Positions 44,226 to 55,891 of a stretch of DNA of 64,000 nt are shown one piece after another. The notes under the pieces are model-generated. The model saw only the letters and a list, made by a program, of their open reading frames with translations. It ran no database searches and was not told the origin of the DNA. The stretch's first letter is position 1. The number at the start of each line of letters is the position of its first letter. Position numbers and translations under genes: made by a program. Source of the stretch: Lotus japonicus (taxonomy: Eukaryota; Streptophyta; Magnoliopsida; Fabales; Fabaceae); assembly GCF_012489685.1 (NCBI RefSeq), contig NC_080044.1, positions 65,272,732 through 65,336,731 on the forward strand, in the 5' to 3' direction.

Positions 44226-44378
44226 TCTTGGGTAGAAGCGTCGAGCAATCTCCCCAAGGAAGATTGCCAGTTTTCCACCAAATGAGACTTTAATTTACTG
44301 ACCTCAAGGGGAGTCGAACTCTCAACCTTTGAAGAGGTGAAAGTTAAACTCAGAATTTGAAGTCAGTTGGCCAACTCA
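44226..44378 (-). other. SINE-like sequence split by the CACTA element
   Basis: On the minus strand GAGTTCGACTCCCC (about 44317-44330) resembles a Pol III B box, and AGTTGGCCAACTGA (about 44365-44378) a weak A box, about 40 bp upstream of it. The sequence continues on the far side of the CACTA element at 37300 and leftward. A tRNA-derived SINE is the best guess; its left end coincides with the gypsy LTR insertion. Confidence 0.4.
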
Positions 44379-46496
44379 TGTAACACCCTCTAAACCCCAC
44401 ATAATAATATATCATAAATCAGAGTAAAATGCATAACACAGAGGGTGTCACACTTATTCTCCAGAAACATAAATCAAAACACCTGTCATGCTCATAATAA
44501 ATATATAAATTTTCCAACTTTAATGTCGCAACATCATATGCATAGCACAGCGGATTTATTTCAACTCCAAAATTTAACATAAAGAGAGTTCATAGGTAAC
44601 TCTTAACATCAAGGTACAAAACTAAACGTTTCCCGGTGTTACATAACAGAGCATGACTCCCCTAACTAAACCGTAAATGAAAGACTAGCTCCTCCAACTA
44701 ACCCTCGCGAGAAGCTCCACTATCTTCGGTACCTGAGCGATGTCGCATAGAACATCATTCCAACAGAAGGGTGAGAACTCATATCATATGGATAAGCATC
44801 ATAATAAATAATGTAAAAGCTTATCTATGCTCCACATAAATTACTCACATTCACTAACAAATAATAAATTATGTAATTTTAACATAATTAATCAAGTTCA
44901 CAGTTATGGCAAATACTCCATAAATTATAGCTCAATTAGAACATATATAATAGTCTCTAATTACCACCACATCAAATCTCTCCAAAAATATCACCATAAC
45001 ACATATGACTCAAGTGAGACCCGTGCAAATGCCTTTGGTACCAAAGTTGTTATCCTTAGCGGTATCACCGCGTCCACTCCAGACAGATAACCACCAATAA
45101 AGCCCTCGCTCTAGGCTTCAAAACCACTTCAGTTTTGGGACAAGTCACTAGCCTCCACGAGAACTAGCAAACATTGCCTCTTGACAACTATGCAGTGTAT
45201 TGTGCAAAACTCAACTAACATATGCATATTCAGACCATCTCCAAGTCCTAATTATTTTAGCATATTCATCACCAGTTGCACAAAACACATATTACATGTT
45301 ATCAATTATACAACTTGCAATCACAACAACTTACCATCTCAAACATAACATCAATTCAGAAACAACATCATATAATGATTATTAAAAAATAGATGTAAAT
45401 TAAATATAATTCATATATAACAGGTTCTGCAACTATTTCCTAAAGACTGGATTTCTCTCTAAATTTTCCCAAAAACTCGCGACATGCTCATGCTCGCCAT
45501 CTCGCGACATCTCACTGCACAACTCGCCATGTCGCGACATCTCACGACATCTCCCTACGCAACTCGCCATGTCGCTGAATAACTCGCCATGTCACAACAT
45601 CTCACGACATCTCCCTACGCAACTCGCCATGTCGCGACATCTTGCGACATCTTCCTGCGCAACTCGCCATGTGCGCGCACCACACATCTAATGAACTATT
45701 AAACAGATGTAAATTATCAAATATACTCAGAAAAATCTAATATTTTTATCATGGTTCCGTATACACGTTTTGTAAACCTCTATAAATTTTCAAGTCACAA
45801 TTCGAAGTACAAAAATCAGGAAAAATCGTACACTAACCGCAGTTCGTGAGAAACTGGACAGCTTAACCTATACTCACTAAAATACACATAACTCGAGCTA
45901 CAGACGTCGGAATGACGTGAAACCAGTGGAAAAAGTTTCGTAACAGAAAAACCTACAACTTTTATGAAGACTACTTCTTCAAATTCGGCCATTAACATAG
46001 CACGAAAAAGGGTACAAGAGAACGTAAATTTCTGCGCATCATGCAAGCCTATCATCTACCCCCAAAATCATCTAAAAGCCAAACCCTAACTATTTCAATT
46101 TGGGAATTTTTGCAACCTAGGGTTCCTAAATCATGCTTTCTATCATTATCCACTATCATACCAATCCATAAAACATGAATTCAAACCCTTACCTCTTGTA
46201 GATCAGTTCTAAGTTTTCTCCTCTTTTCTCCTCTCCTTCTCTGCTTTCACGTGTTTCTTGTTTTGCTTCTCTTCTAATCCTTATTTTTTTTCTTTTTTTT
46301 TTCTATTTCACTCCTAACCCTTAAATAGCCATACAATGGGCCCCACTCTCAATTACTCACACTAAACCCTAAAACCTTATTTATCTATATCACATAATCA
46401 CTTAATTATCTAATAAAATCACTTAATTACCATATACCATAATACTAATTAAAATAAAATAATAAATAACCTAATAACAGAAAATGGGGTGTTACA
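44379..46496 (-). mobile_element. Solo LTR (gypsy-like), 2118 bp
   Basis: It begins TGTAACACCCTCTAAACCCC and ends AAATGGGGTGTTACA; the TSD ACTCA lies at 44374-44378 and 46497-46501. On the minus strand it starts TGTAACACCCCATTTTC, has a TATA-like CTATTTAAGG at about 46320, a purine-rich leader and a candidate splice donor (CTACAAGAGGTAAGGG) at about 46190-46205, the layout of a large plant LTR promoter. No internal retroviral region and no partner LTR are present. A 40-bp tandem repeat lies at 45473-45680. Confidence 0.88.
45473..45680. repeat. 40-bp minisatellite inside the solo LTR
   Basis: AACTCGCCATG recurs at 45521, 45561, 45581, 45621 and 45661, i.e. spacings of 40, 20, 40 and 40 bp, with CGCGACATCTCACGACATCT filling the unit. 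The 20-bp spacing shows that the 40-mer is built from two half-units. Confidence 0.9.
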
Positions 46497-46499
46497 ACT

Positions 46500-47470
46500 C
46501 ATGTTGTCACTAATAGTGTGATAGCGTCTCTAACTAGCTCCATTTGCCTTGACACTTTCTTGAGCGGTTCATCTCATGTCACATCTTCAGGGGTAGTGTT
46601 ATGAGCATCAACATTGTACCTTAAGTTAACAGTCTCATCAAACAAAATAAAATCTTTATCACATGTGTTGGTCCTTCTTATGAAATTGTGTAAAGCCATA
46701 CAAACAACAATAATGTGAGTTGTGGTTTTGAATGAAAAAGAAGACACATTGCCTAGTATTTTTCATCTAGTTTTGCAACACTCAAATGTTTGTTCAATTG
46801 CGCAACAGAAGACTAGAAAGTAAATAATTAAACACTTCATTTCTTTCTCTAGCTTTGGGCCCTAATCTTAAACGAGGGAGATAATATCTGATGGATTTGT
46901 AGGGTGTTAAGTATCCCATAAAGCTATGACAGTTTGCATGATAATATTTACCTATGAATAAAGTGTATAGTGATTTAAATACACACACTAGTGATAAAAT
47001 TTAAAGAAAAAAATACTAACCATGAGGAGGATGCGAAAAATGCAACTCGGCTTGCGCAAAGCATTTATAAAGATCCTAGTGTCATGTGCAAAACTTTCCC
47101 ATCTTGCTAACGCAAACGTGAAGCACATATTGAAATCACAAACTCCCATTACATTAGTTGTTGTATAGCCTTTTCTAGAAGGGTAAGGAATTTGATGTTC
47201 AGTCGGGACTATCAGTTTTGCATGAATGTTATCTATAGCACCAACACAATCCTAACGAAAGGTAATATCTTTTATCACTTCTAATTTGACATGGTGTATA
47301 CGTAAAGGTAGGGTTAGAAAAGTGTAATTACAATTTACAACCCTGAAGACTCTAGCATCGTCTGAAAATGGACTCCCTATAATTCAGGATTCTCGCCTCT
47401 ACATTACGGATGAGGCATAGTTGTGTTAAAATATATAAGAAAATCTCAACCTACTCATGTCTCGTTGGTT
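46500..47470 (-). pseudogene. PIF/Harbinger transposase relic, copy 1
   Basis: The minus strand encodes broken pieces of a DDE_Tnp_4 (ALP1/Harbinger) transposase. About 47255-47040 reads CVGAIDNIHAKL, VPTEHQIPYPSRKGYTTTNV, MGVCDFNMCFTFALARWESF, then AHDTRIF; the first catalytic Asp (GAID) is kept. 46988-46794 reads GKYYHANCHSFMGYLTPYK and RYYLPRLRLGPKARERNEVF. About 46780-46560 reads IEQTFECCKTR, a stop, KILGNVSSFSFKTTTHIIVV and CMALHNFIRRTNTCDKDF. Stops and frameshifts make it a pseudogene. The solo LTR at 44379-46496 is inserted just beyond its 3' end. Confidence 0.85.
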
Positions 47471-47589
47471 TCAAACATTAATGACATTCCAAAACTACAT
47501 AATTGTAAAAACAAATTTTTTTTCTCATCCTAAAATGTTGATAATAACAAATATCATTGTTATTCGTAATCTCTTGAACCCATGCATGT

Positions 47590-48106
47590 CCTTGTAATTC
47601 AGAATCCCACATGGACATACACACGTTATTTATTTCTAACTTACTAGTCGTCGCCAAGAATTAAAATGAAAGAGTTGATAAACATAATTCATAGCTAAAA
47701 AGCTTGAACAAAATCAATTAATATTTTTCCCTAACATATCAATATTTTTTCTAAAATTCTTCATCCAAATACACTTTTTTTATTAAAATTAACACACATT
47801 AATATTTAAAGGAGTTAAATAATATTTTTTTTGCTGAAAATATATGTTGGTCGATGGTTGAAAATAATATTATTTTGTACAAAAACAATCTCATGTTTTG
47901 GGCTGGTGTGAATAGCTCATATAACAAAGCCCACAAGTTTATATCTCACAAACAAAACCAAAGTCTTTCACAAATTGGAGTCAGAGCAGTAGTTATGGTT
48001 TTTGAGTGCGGCCACCTCAACACTCTCATCTTCAGCACTCACGGTTAGCTCCATCCACCATGGCCAAACAAGTAATTTGATTTTCTCTAGATCCATTTAA
48101 ACACGA
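47590..48106 (+). pseudogene. Duplicated RPS11 promoter, leader and start codon (truncated copy)
   Basis: From about 47640 the sequence parallels 50760-51172 upstream of RPS11: shared strings include ATAATTCATAGCTAAAAAGC, AATTCTTCATCCAA, AGGAGTTAAATAATA, CAAATTGGAGTCAGAG and a start codon at 48060 reading M-A-K-Q (true gene M-A-E-Q) followed by GTAATTTG at the exon 1 donor. Similarity ends in intron 1 near 48095, so exons 2-6 are absent. Of the promoter motifs, TGGGCT (47899-47904) and AGCCCA (47938-47943) survive; the central AGCCCA reads AGCTCA, and the leader telo-box is lost. Confidence 0.82.
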
Positions 48107-48313
48107 TTAGTGTCCTATATCAGGTTGCAATTGGTAGCCTCCACCATCTTTGCGAATGATCTTATCATCAGAGCGCCAAACAACCCTGGTTCGTGAGTCA
48201 CCATGCTCCATATATACAAATGCCCTGCCATATGAGGGCGGCAACACAATAGGAATCCGGTCGATCAAACATTGTCGTGTCTGTGAAATTGGCTTGAAGA
48301 TAATATATGTCGA
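48107..48313 (-). pseudogene. Unidentified exon-like gene fragment, 68 codons
   Basis: The minus strand is open for 68 codons between stops, with protein-like composition: SQTRQCLIDRIPIVLPPSYG followed by RAFVYMEHGDSRTRVVWRSD and DKIIRKDGGGYQLQPDIGH. No ATG lies at its start. It sits exactly between the truncated RPS11 copy and the second Harbinger relic. I do not recognise the family. It looks like a captured or duplicated exon rather than chance. Confidence 0.4.
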
Positions 48314-49015
48314 TTATGTAGGTCCTAAATATCCTATAAATTTATGCGTCAATTACCCATGAATAAAGTGTATAATGATTTATATATACATCAGTGATAA
48401 CATTTAAAAAAATAAGTTACAAGGACATGTATGGGTTCCAAAGGATGTGGAAAATGCAACTAGGCTTGCGCAAAACATATATAAAGATCCTAGTGTCATG
48501 TGCAAATCTTTCTCATCTTTCCAACACAAACGTGAAGCAATATTGAATCATTACATTAATTCTTGTATAAACCTTTCTAGAAGTGTAAGGAATTTGATGT
48601 TCGACAGGAACTATCAGTTTCACATAAGTGTCATTTATAACACCAACATAATCCTTAAAGTAAGAATAATATTTTTTTATCACTTCTAATTTGACAAGGT
48701 GTATAGGTAATGGTAAGGTTAAGAGACTTAATAATATCACTAGAAAGTGTAATTACAATCTTGAAGACTCTGTGGAATTGTCCGAAAAGGGTCTCCCCAC
48801 AATTCTAGAATCTCTCATCTACATTACGAATGAGTATAGTTGTGCTAAAATATATAAGAAAATCTCAACCACTCGCAAATCCCCATGTCTCTTGTTGGTT
48901 TAGACCATATCTATTTTGGCATTACTTTCCTATTTACATAGTCATTCTTCTTTTATTGTTATGTTTCTCATGTATTATTCATTCTTATTTTTCTCTGGTT
49001 GGTTATAGTCAGGAC
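48314..49015 (-). pseudogene. PIF/Harbinger transposase relic, copy 2
   Basis: More decayed than copy 1. 48740-48513 reads DYVGVINDTYVKLIVPVEHQ, IPYTSRKVYTRINVM, then CFTFVLER; the catalytic Asp position (GAID in copy 1) reads GVIN, so it cannot be active. The downstream block 48640-49015 (CCTTAAAGTAAGAATAATAT ... TTGTTGGTTTAGACC ... TGGTTATAGTC) is repeated closely at 50200-50565. Confidence 0.78.
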
Positions 49016-49557
49016 AAAATCAAGAAACATGAATTTCAAATCACAAAAGTTCAGTTCAGAATGTCGAGAGAAACACAAAAGTACACAAAAGTTTCCAAAC
49101 CAGTATGTGTCTATGGTCCAATTCTAGAGGATCCAGTCAAATATAGTCATATATACCCAAATCATGGAGCAGAAATTCCAACTAGGCAAACAAACTGTAA
49201 TATAAACTACAAATGATGGGAATGACTATAACAACAAATAGCAGATTTAAATATGCATGCCAAAATCTATTAACATCCCGTTTTGACAGCCAAACATTAT
49301 CACACCAACATAATTTTGATGAAAAAGTAATAAGCATGTGTTATGCTTTGCATTGAACTTGATATTTTTATCAAGAAATGGATGAATAAATATGAATAAA
49401 AATTAAAAAGAACTATCTTTATCCTGGGCGTTAACTAGTTCAAAAACATGAATCATTACAATCTTAAAAAAAGTATACCCATTTGAAGATGAGGTAAAAG
49501 AAGCATAAGGCACTGACCTCCTGAAAACGGTTCCTAATAGTTTCAGAGGTCTTAAAT

Positions 49558-49670
49558 TCCAAGAGAAACTTTATATAGATGACCATAAGGGTTTCAGATT
49601 CATCACCCCTGACGATCGCGACGACGATCTCTTCGTTAACCAGTCGGAGATCAAAGTGGCGGCTCAGAAG
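49558..49670 (+). pseudogene. Cold-shock-domain gene fragment
   Basis: The plus strand reads EKLYIDDHKGFRFITPDD then RDDDLFVNQSEIKVAAQKA before stops. This matches the cold-shock domain of plant GRP2/CSP proteins (W-F-x-D-x-K-G-F-G-F-I-T-P-D-D-G-x-x-D-L-F-V-H-Q-S), but the RNP1 GFGFI reads GFRFI and the RNP2 VHQS reads VNQS, and the frame ends after about 36 codons. It is best read as a captured exon in transposon-rich sequence. Confidence 0.65.
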
Positions 49671-49779
49671 GCTAAAGGAGGAGACTGCGGCTGAGGAGGC
49701 GACTGCGAAGAGTGTTGACGAGAGAAGAAGGCAAGCGATCAAGAGAAGGAGAGGACGTCGCGTCGAGTTCACTCGATTT

Positions 49780-50186
49780 GAGATTTGGGGTTAAGGTTGA
49801 TTCATCAATTTGAGGTTAGGGTTCATCAATTTGGGCGTTAGGGTTCATCAGATTTGGGACAACACATTGGAACTTAGAAGCTTCAGAATCATATGTTGTT
49901 GACTTGTTGTTTTTTTTTTCGAAATTAGTTGGGTGGGTTCAGTTTTTTTTTTTAAATCTATTGGGTTGAGCTGATCCATCCAGTTTTTAGTTTTTTAACC
50001 ATTTAATCTATTTAATTTTTTTTTATTTAAATCCATTTGATCCATTTGTTTTCTTAGGTGGATTATGGATATCCAATGGATTAAGTGGATGGATTGTAAT
50101 CCATCCATTTAAATTATTTTTGTATGTGGATGGATATGGATGGATTTGATGGATATGGACTAATGGATAATTTTGCAACCCCTAAT
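49780..50186. repeat. TTAGGGTTCATCAATTTG and GGAT-rich repeats, transposon end
   Basis: About 49790-49860 repeats a 'ggttagggttcatcaatttg' unit about three times. 50050-50170 is rich in TGGATGGAT units. It ends GGATAATTTTGCAACCCC at 50186, a terminus seen in hAT-like plant elements; the opposite end was not found. The CSD fragment lies on its left. Confidence 0.45.
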
Positions 50187-50565
50187 CTATAGCACCAACA
50201 CAATCCTTAAAGTAAGAATAATATTTTTTATCACTTCTAATTTGACAAGGTGTATATATAATGGTAGGGTTAATAGACTTAATAATATCACTAGAAAGTG
50301 TAATTACAATCTTGAAGACTTTGTGAAATTGTCCTAAAAGGGTCTCCTCACAATTCTAGAATCTCTCATCTACATTACGAATGAGTATATGTGCTAAAAT
50401 ATATAAGAAAATCTCAACCCACTCACAAATCCTAATGTCTCTTGTTGGTTTAGACCATATAAATTTTTGGCATTGCTTTCCTATTTACTTAGTCATTCTT
50501 CTTTTGTTGTTATGTTTCTCATGTATTATTCATTCTTGTTTTTCTCTAGTTGGTTCTAGTCTTTC
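50187..50565 (-). pseudogene. PIF/Harbinger relic, copy 3 (partial)
   Basis: This block matches 48630-49015 closely (for example CTTCTAATTTGACAAGGTGT and CTAGAATCTCTCATCTACAT), and more loosely 47245-47460. It has no transposase motif left. It leads directly into the RPS11 upstream region, as copy 1 leads into the truncated RPS11 copy, which defines the duplication. Confidence 0.75.
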
Positions 50566-50974
50566 TTGACTGGTCCACTACTCATTGTATTCGGGTTTAG
50601 CAACCATTGTACTATTTGAATGCAATGCCTTGACTTATTAAAAAAAATGATATTCCAGAACATTACATAACTGTAATTTGGTGATAACAACAAATATCAT
50701 TTCCATTCATAATCTCTTGAACTCATGCATGCCCTTGTAATTCAAAATCCTCATAGCAGTTGCCAAGGAATTAAAATAAAAGAATTGATAAATATAATTC
50801 ATAGCTAAAAAGCTTGAACAATATTATTTTATATTTTCCCCAACATGAAAATATTTTTTTCTAAAATTCTTCATCCAATCACACATTAATACTTAGAGGA
50901 GTTAAATAATAAAAATATTAATTCATTTTTTTGTCAACAAAAATATTAAAATTCTTTGTCCAAAAATAATCTCA

Positions 50975-51075
50975 TGGGCTAATATGAATAGCCCATATGA
51001 CAAAGCCCACAGGTTTATATTCACAAGCCTAAACACTCTCACACAAATTGGAGTCAGAGTAGGTTTTTAGGGTTT
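50975..51075 (+). promoter_or_regulatory. RPS11 promoter: site II and telo-box motifs
   Basis: TGGGCT (50975-50980) and AGCCCA (50990-50995, 51004-51009) are site II motifs, bound by TCP factors in plant ribosomal protein promoters. TAGGGTTT (51068-51075) is a telo-box in reverse orientation, often paired with site II and typical of growth-linked translation genes. They lie 60-160 bp before the start codon. Confidence 0.7.
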
Positions 51076-51132
51076 CTGAGTGCAGCTTCTCAACACCCTC
51101 ATCCTCCGAACTCGCCGCAAGCTCCCTTCACC

Positions 51133-52819
<1,687 letters not shown>

Positions 52820-53255
52820 GATTTGGTTCAGTTGTTTTGAAGGACAATTTTCTTTATTAGTAATTTTGATTTCTGCAAGATGACATTTATAAAAATATGA
52901 TCAATTTTGGATTGCTTGAGGTTTTGTTCTGTGATTGGTTTAATGTTATCAGTATTTTGGTATATGTTATGGTTCTTGGGTTCGAGTAGCAGTTGTTTCT
53001 GCACAATTCAGATTCTCATTTCTTCCTTGGCATGTTGGATTAGCTTCTCTTTTCTTAGAATCAATCCTCAAACCTAAATGCTACAAATGCTTCTACACAT
53101 AATTGATTATGTAGAAGGATTTGTCAATTATTTGTGTTGGAAGTATACCTTAGTATTTTTTTCCTTGTACAACTCGAGCATTGGATTACATATCTGACTC
53201 GTGCTCTATGTGAATTAAAAAAATTTATGAAGAAAAAAGAAAAATCATCTAACCT
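52820..53255. other. RPS11 3' UTR and short intergenic
   Basis: Likely 3' UTR up to about 53050. No other gene. The Pack-MULE begins at 53265 after its target site. Confidence 0.5.
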
Positions 53256-53264
53256 CACAATTAG

Positions 53265-54921
53265 GGGTAAATGGTCACATTGGTCCCTGGATGTTCGCAC
53301 CGACTTCAGAATCGTCCCTGGATGAATTTTATTAGGCTCGCGGTCCTCAGATGTGGCAAAAAATAGTCATATTAGTCCCTGACGTTAAAATCCTTTAACG
53401 TCCGTTAACCCAATTAATAAAAGTAAACATTATCTTTCTAATTTTCTTTCACTTTGGTTCCTTTCTTCTTTCTTCCACCCACTTCACCCCCCCTTCCATC
53501 ATTTTCACCAAAACCCACCCCCCATCATGCTTCAGAAACCCAGAACGTAAACCCACAATCTTCACCTCCTTCATCTTCATCTTGTTCATCTTCACTTTAT
53601 TCATCTTCATCCCCTTCTTCCATCATCTTCACCAAAAACTCCTCTCCTTCTTCATCAACCCATTCCCTTTTTTTCTTCTTTTTTTTCATATCATCATCAT
53701 CAACACTCTTCTTCTCCTTCTTCAACCAACCATGCCCAAACCTTCTCTCCCAGATTTAACACAAACCCAACTCAGATTTAACACCAAATTTACCCTCCAT
53801 GAGTAAAATCTCCACCTCAGCTATTGCTATAAAATGTCAAGGGTGACAAGTTCTTATGGTCCTTTGGCTTCATCATCCAGTAAAACTAAAGTGATTTGAG
53901 TGCTTTGGTTCATGGTAAAGATCCGAACTTTGATTGACCCTGTCTTTTATTTTCTTTGTCATCACTCTTCTTATTCTAATATCCATATATAACACACACT
54001 CTGCATCTTCTTCCACCTCTTCCCATTTTATGGATCTCAGATTCAGTGTCCTTCTTCTGGGGTCCCCAAAAATTGTTTACAGTTACACCCCAGTTAATTT
54101 TCTTTCTGTTTTCTTCAAATCATGGACCAAAGCTACCAGCTTTGTAGTCAAAGACTGAGGAACACACATCAAGCTAGTTTTCACCATTGAAAAGCACCCT
54201 TTGTATATTGCTTTGGAAGATTTTCTGTAATTTACAGATACCCTTTGGATCACTTTGATTGAATCTTCTTTCTTATTGAGAAGTTTTTTGCTTTCAATTT
54301 TCAAATCTCATTTTGATTCAAAAGGGTGCTATAAAGTTCTGATTTTTTTCTGTTGGGTTTTGGAGATTCTGTGTTGAACATGAAGTGCAGGATCAGAAAG
54401 AAGGAATCTCCAGAACCAAACATCTTGAACCAAGCTTCACCTTTTCCTGATGAGGTGTTGGAACGAGTTCTTGGCATGGTGAAATCACGCAAGGATCGAA
54501 GCTCGGTTTCTCTGGTTTGCAAAGAGTGGTACAACGCTGAGAGATGGTCAAGGAGGAGTGTGTTCATTGGAAACTGTTACTCTGTCTCTCCTGAGATCTT
54601 GACCCACAGGTTCCCTAACATTCGTAGTGTTACACTGAAAGGGAAGCCTCTGAAGCATGATGGAGGGTGGGTTTTGGTGAAAATGATGGAAGGAGGGGGT
54701 GAAGAGGGTGGAAGAAAGAAGAAAGGGACCAAAGTGAAAGAAAATTAGAAAGATAATGTTGACTTTTATTAATTGGGTTAACGGACGTTAGAGGATTTTA
54801 ACGTCAGGGACTAATATGACTATTTTTTGCCACATCTGGGGACCGCGAGCCTAATAAAATTCATCCAGGGACGATTCTGAAGTCGGTGCGAACATCCAGG
54901 GACCAATGTGACCATTTACCC
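53265..54921 (+). mobile_element. Pack-MULE carrying a TIR1/AFB gene fragment
   Basis: TIRs of about 280 bp: left GGGTAAATGGTCACATTGGT and right ACCAATGTGACCATTTACCC, continuing through GTCAGGGACTAATATGAC and into the CTTTCACTTTGG..CACCAAAACCCACC region (to about 53545; mirrored from about 54640). The 9-bp TSD CACAATTAG is at 53256-53264 and 54922-54930. The core (about 53810-54640) is host-derived: a TATATAA box at 53986-53992, a leader of about 350 bp, and the first exon of an auxin-receptor F-box gene. No transposase. The TTC-rich stretch 53560-53760 lies only on the left. Confidence 0.93.
54380..54748 (+). pseudogene. Captured TIR1/AFB F-box exon fused to MULE terminal repeat, 122-codon ORF
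   Basis: From the ATG at 54380 the frame reads basic residues, then [59 protein letters not shown] and [11 protein letters not shown]. These are the F-box and first leucine-rich repeat of the TIR1/AFB auxin co-receptors, which join Skp1 of the SCF ubiquitin ligase. After KGKP the family sequence stops and the frame continues about 30 codons into the right TIR ([20 protein letters not shown]), ending at 54748. The LRR solenoid that binds auxin and Aux/IAA is absent. If translated, the product would be an F-box-only peptide. Labelled pseudogene because it is a truncated capture; expression is unknown. Confidence 0.85.
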
Positions 54922-54930
54922 CACAATTAG

Positions 54931-55882
54931 TGAGTGGAAAAGTTTGTCTTCAAACCCCTTATTTACCTCCACCATCAACATTAGAGGTAGGAATAAAGAT
55001 GAGTGATAAGATAGAAAAAGAAGAGGGGTAGAAAGATGAAGTGTGTGGAAATGAGATGGAAGAAAAATGTGGATATCAATATATCAAAACCTATTACTAT
55101 TATTGAGTGGTGAATTATTTTCATCTATTGCCGTTCCTTTTTATCTAAAGGGAAGTAGCACTTCATTTACGTTTTATTTTAATCAAATTGAATAGTATTT
55201 TAGAAACGACTATTGGTATGTTTAGCCATGTTTGTTTTAATAAAATGATTTATTTTTTCAGACGCACTCTACTCAATCACATTGTTAGATTATTGCATTT
55301 TTTTGCGGTCCATAATGCATTTAATTGCAATAGATTTAAGCTATAATACTTTTTTTCTGATAAATATTGATGTTAGGCTTTCATGGTGGGTGAAAGTTTG
55401 TTTAATTTTTAAAAAGGATTGTTATACAATTTCTTAATATTTATTTACTATACTTTTTTTTTGTTGACCAAAAAAAAATTTACTATACTTTTTGTTATTA
55501 GATAAAATTCACATAAGCTTCACTAAATCAAATGATTAACTTTCTATTTGGTGATATCAGAGATGGGAATAAACTCAGTTAACTTTTCAAAACTTGATCC
55601 TGACCGAATTTACAAACTTGAGATTTGAGTTTGATCTGTTGATTAAAGTCATTGCATTTTTGGTCCTATTAGTTTGAATTGTGTGATTTTGTTCACATGT
55701 ATCTTTCATTAAAGCAACCATGTTTCTTCAATTAAAACAATTCACGCTAATTGATCTACGCGTTTAAAGATTTTTTTTATGGTATCATAAAGACTTTCTG
55801 AATGACTTAAAAGTATATTTTTGTTGAATAATTTTTTTTACCAAATGTCTAACTTGACCATTATTGCAAGTTTGGTGATAGG
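54931..55882. other. Intergenic, AT-rich
   Basis: No gene or RNA recognised. Poly-T tracts are common. Confidence 0.5.
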
Positions 55883-55891
55883 GCACTCGAC

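Noticed and set aside
44317..44330. A tRNA gene on the minus strand near GAGTTCGACTCCCC
   Set aside because: The B-box-like string is present, but no cloverleaf with acceptor and anticodon stems could be built; a SINE remnant fits better.
53454..53806. Ser/Pro/Phe-rich ORFs
   Set aside because: TTC/TCA-rich low-complexity DNA inside the left part of the Pack-MULE; no gene signature.
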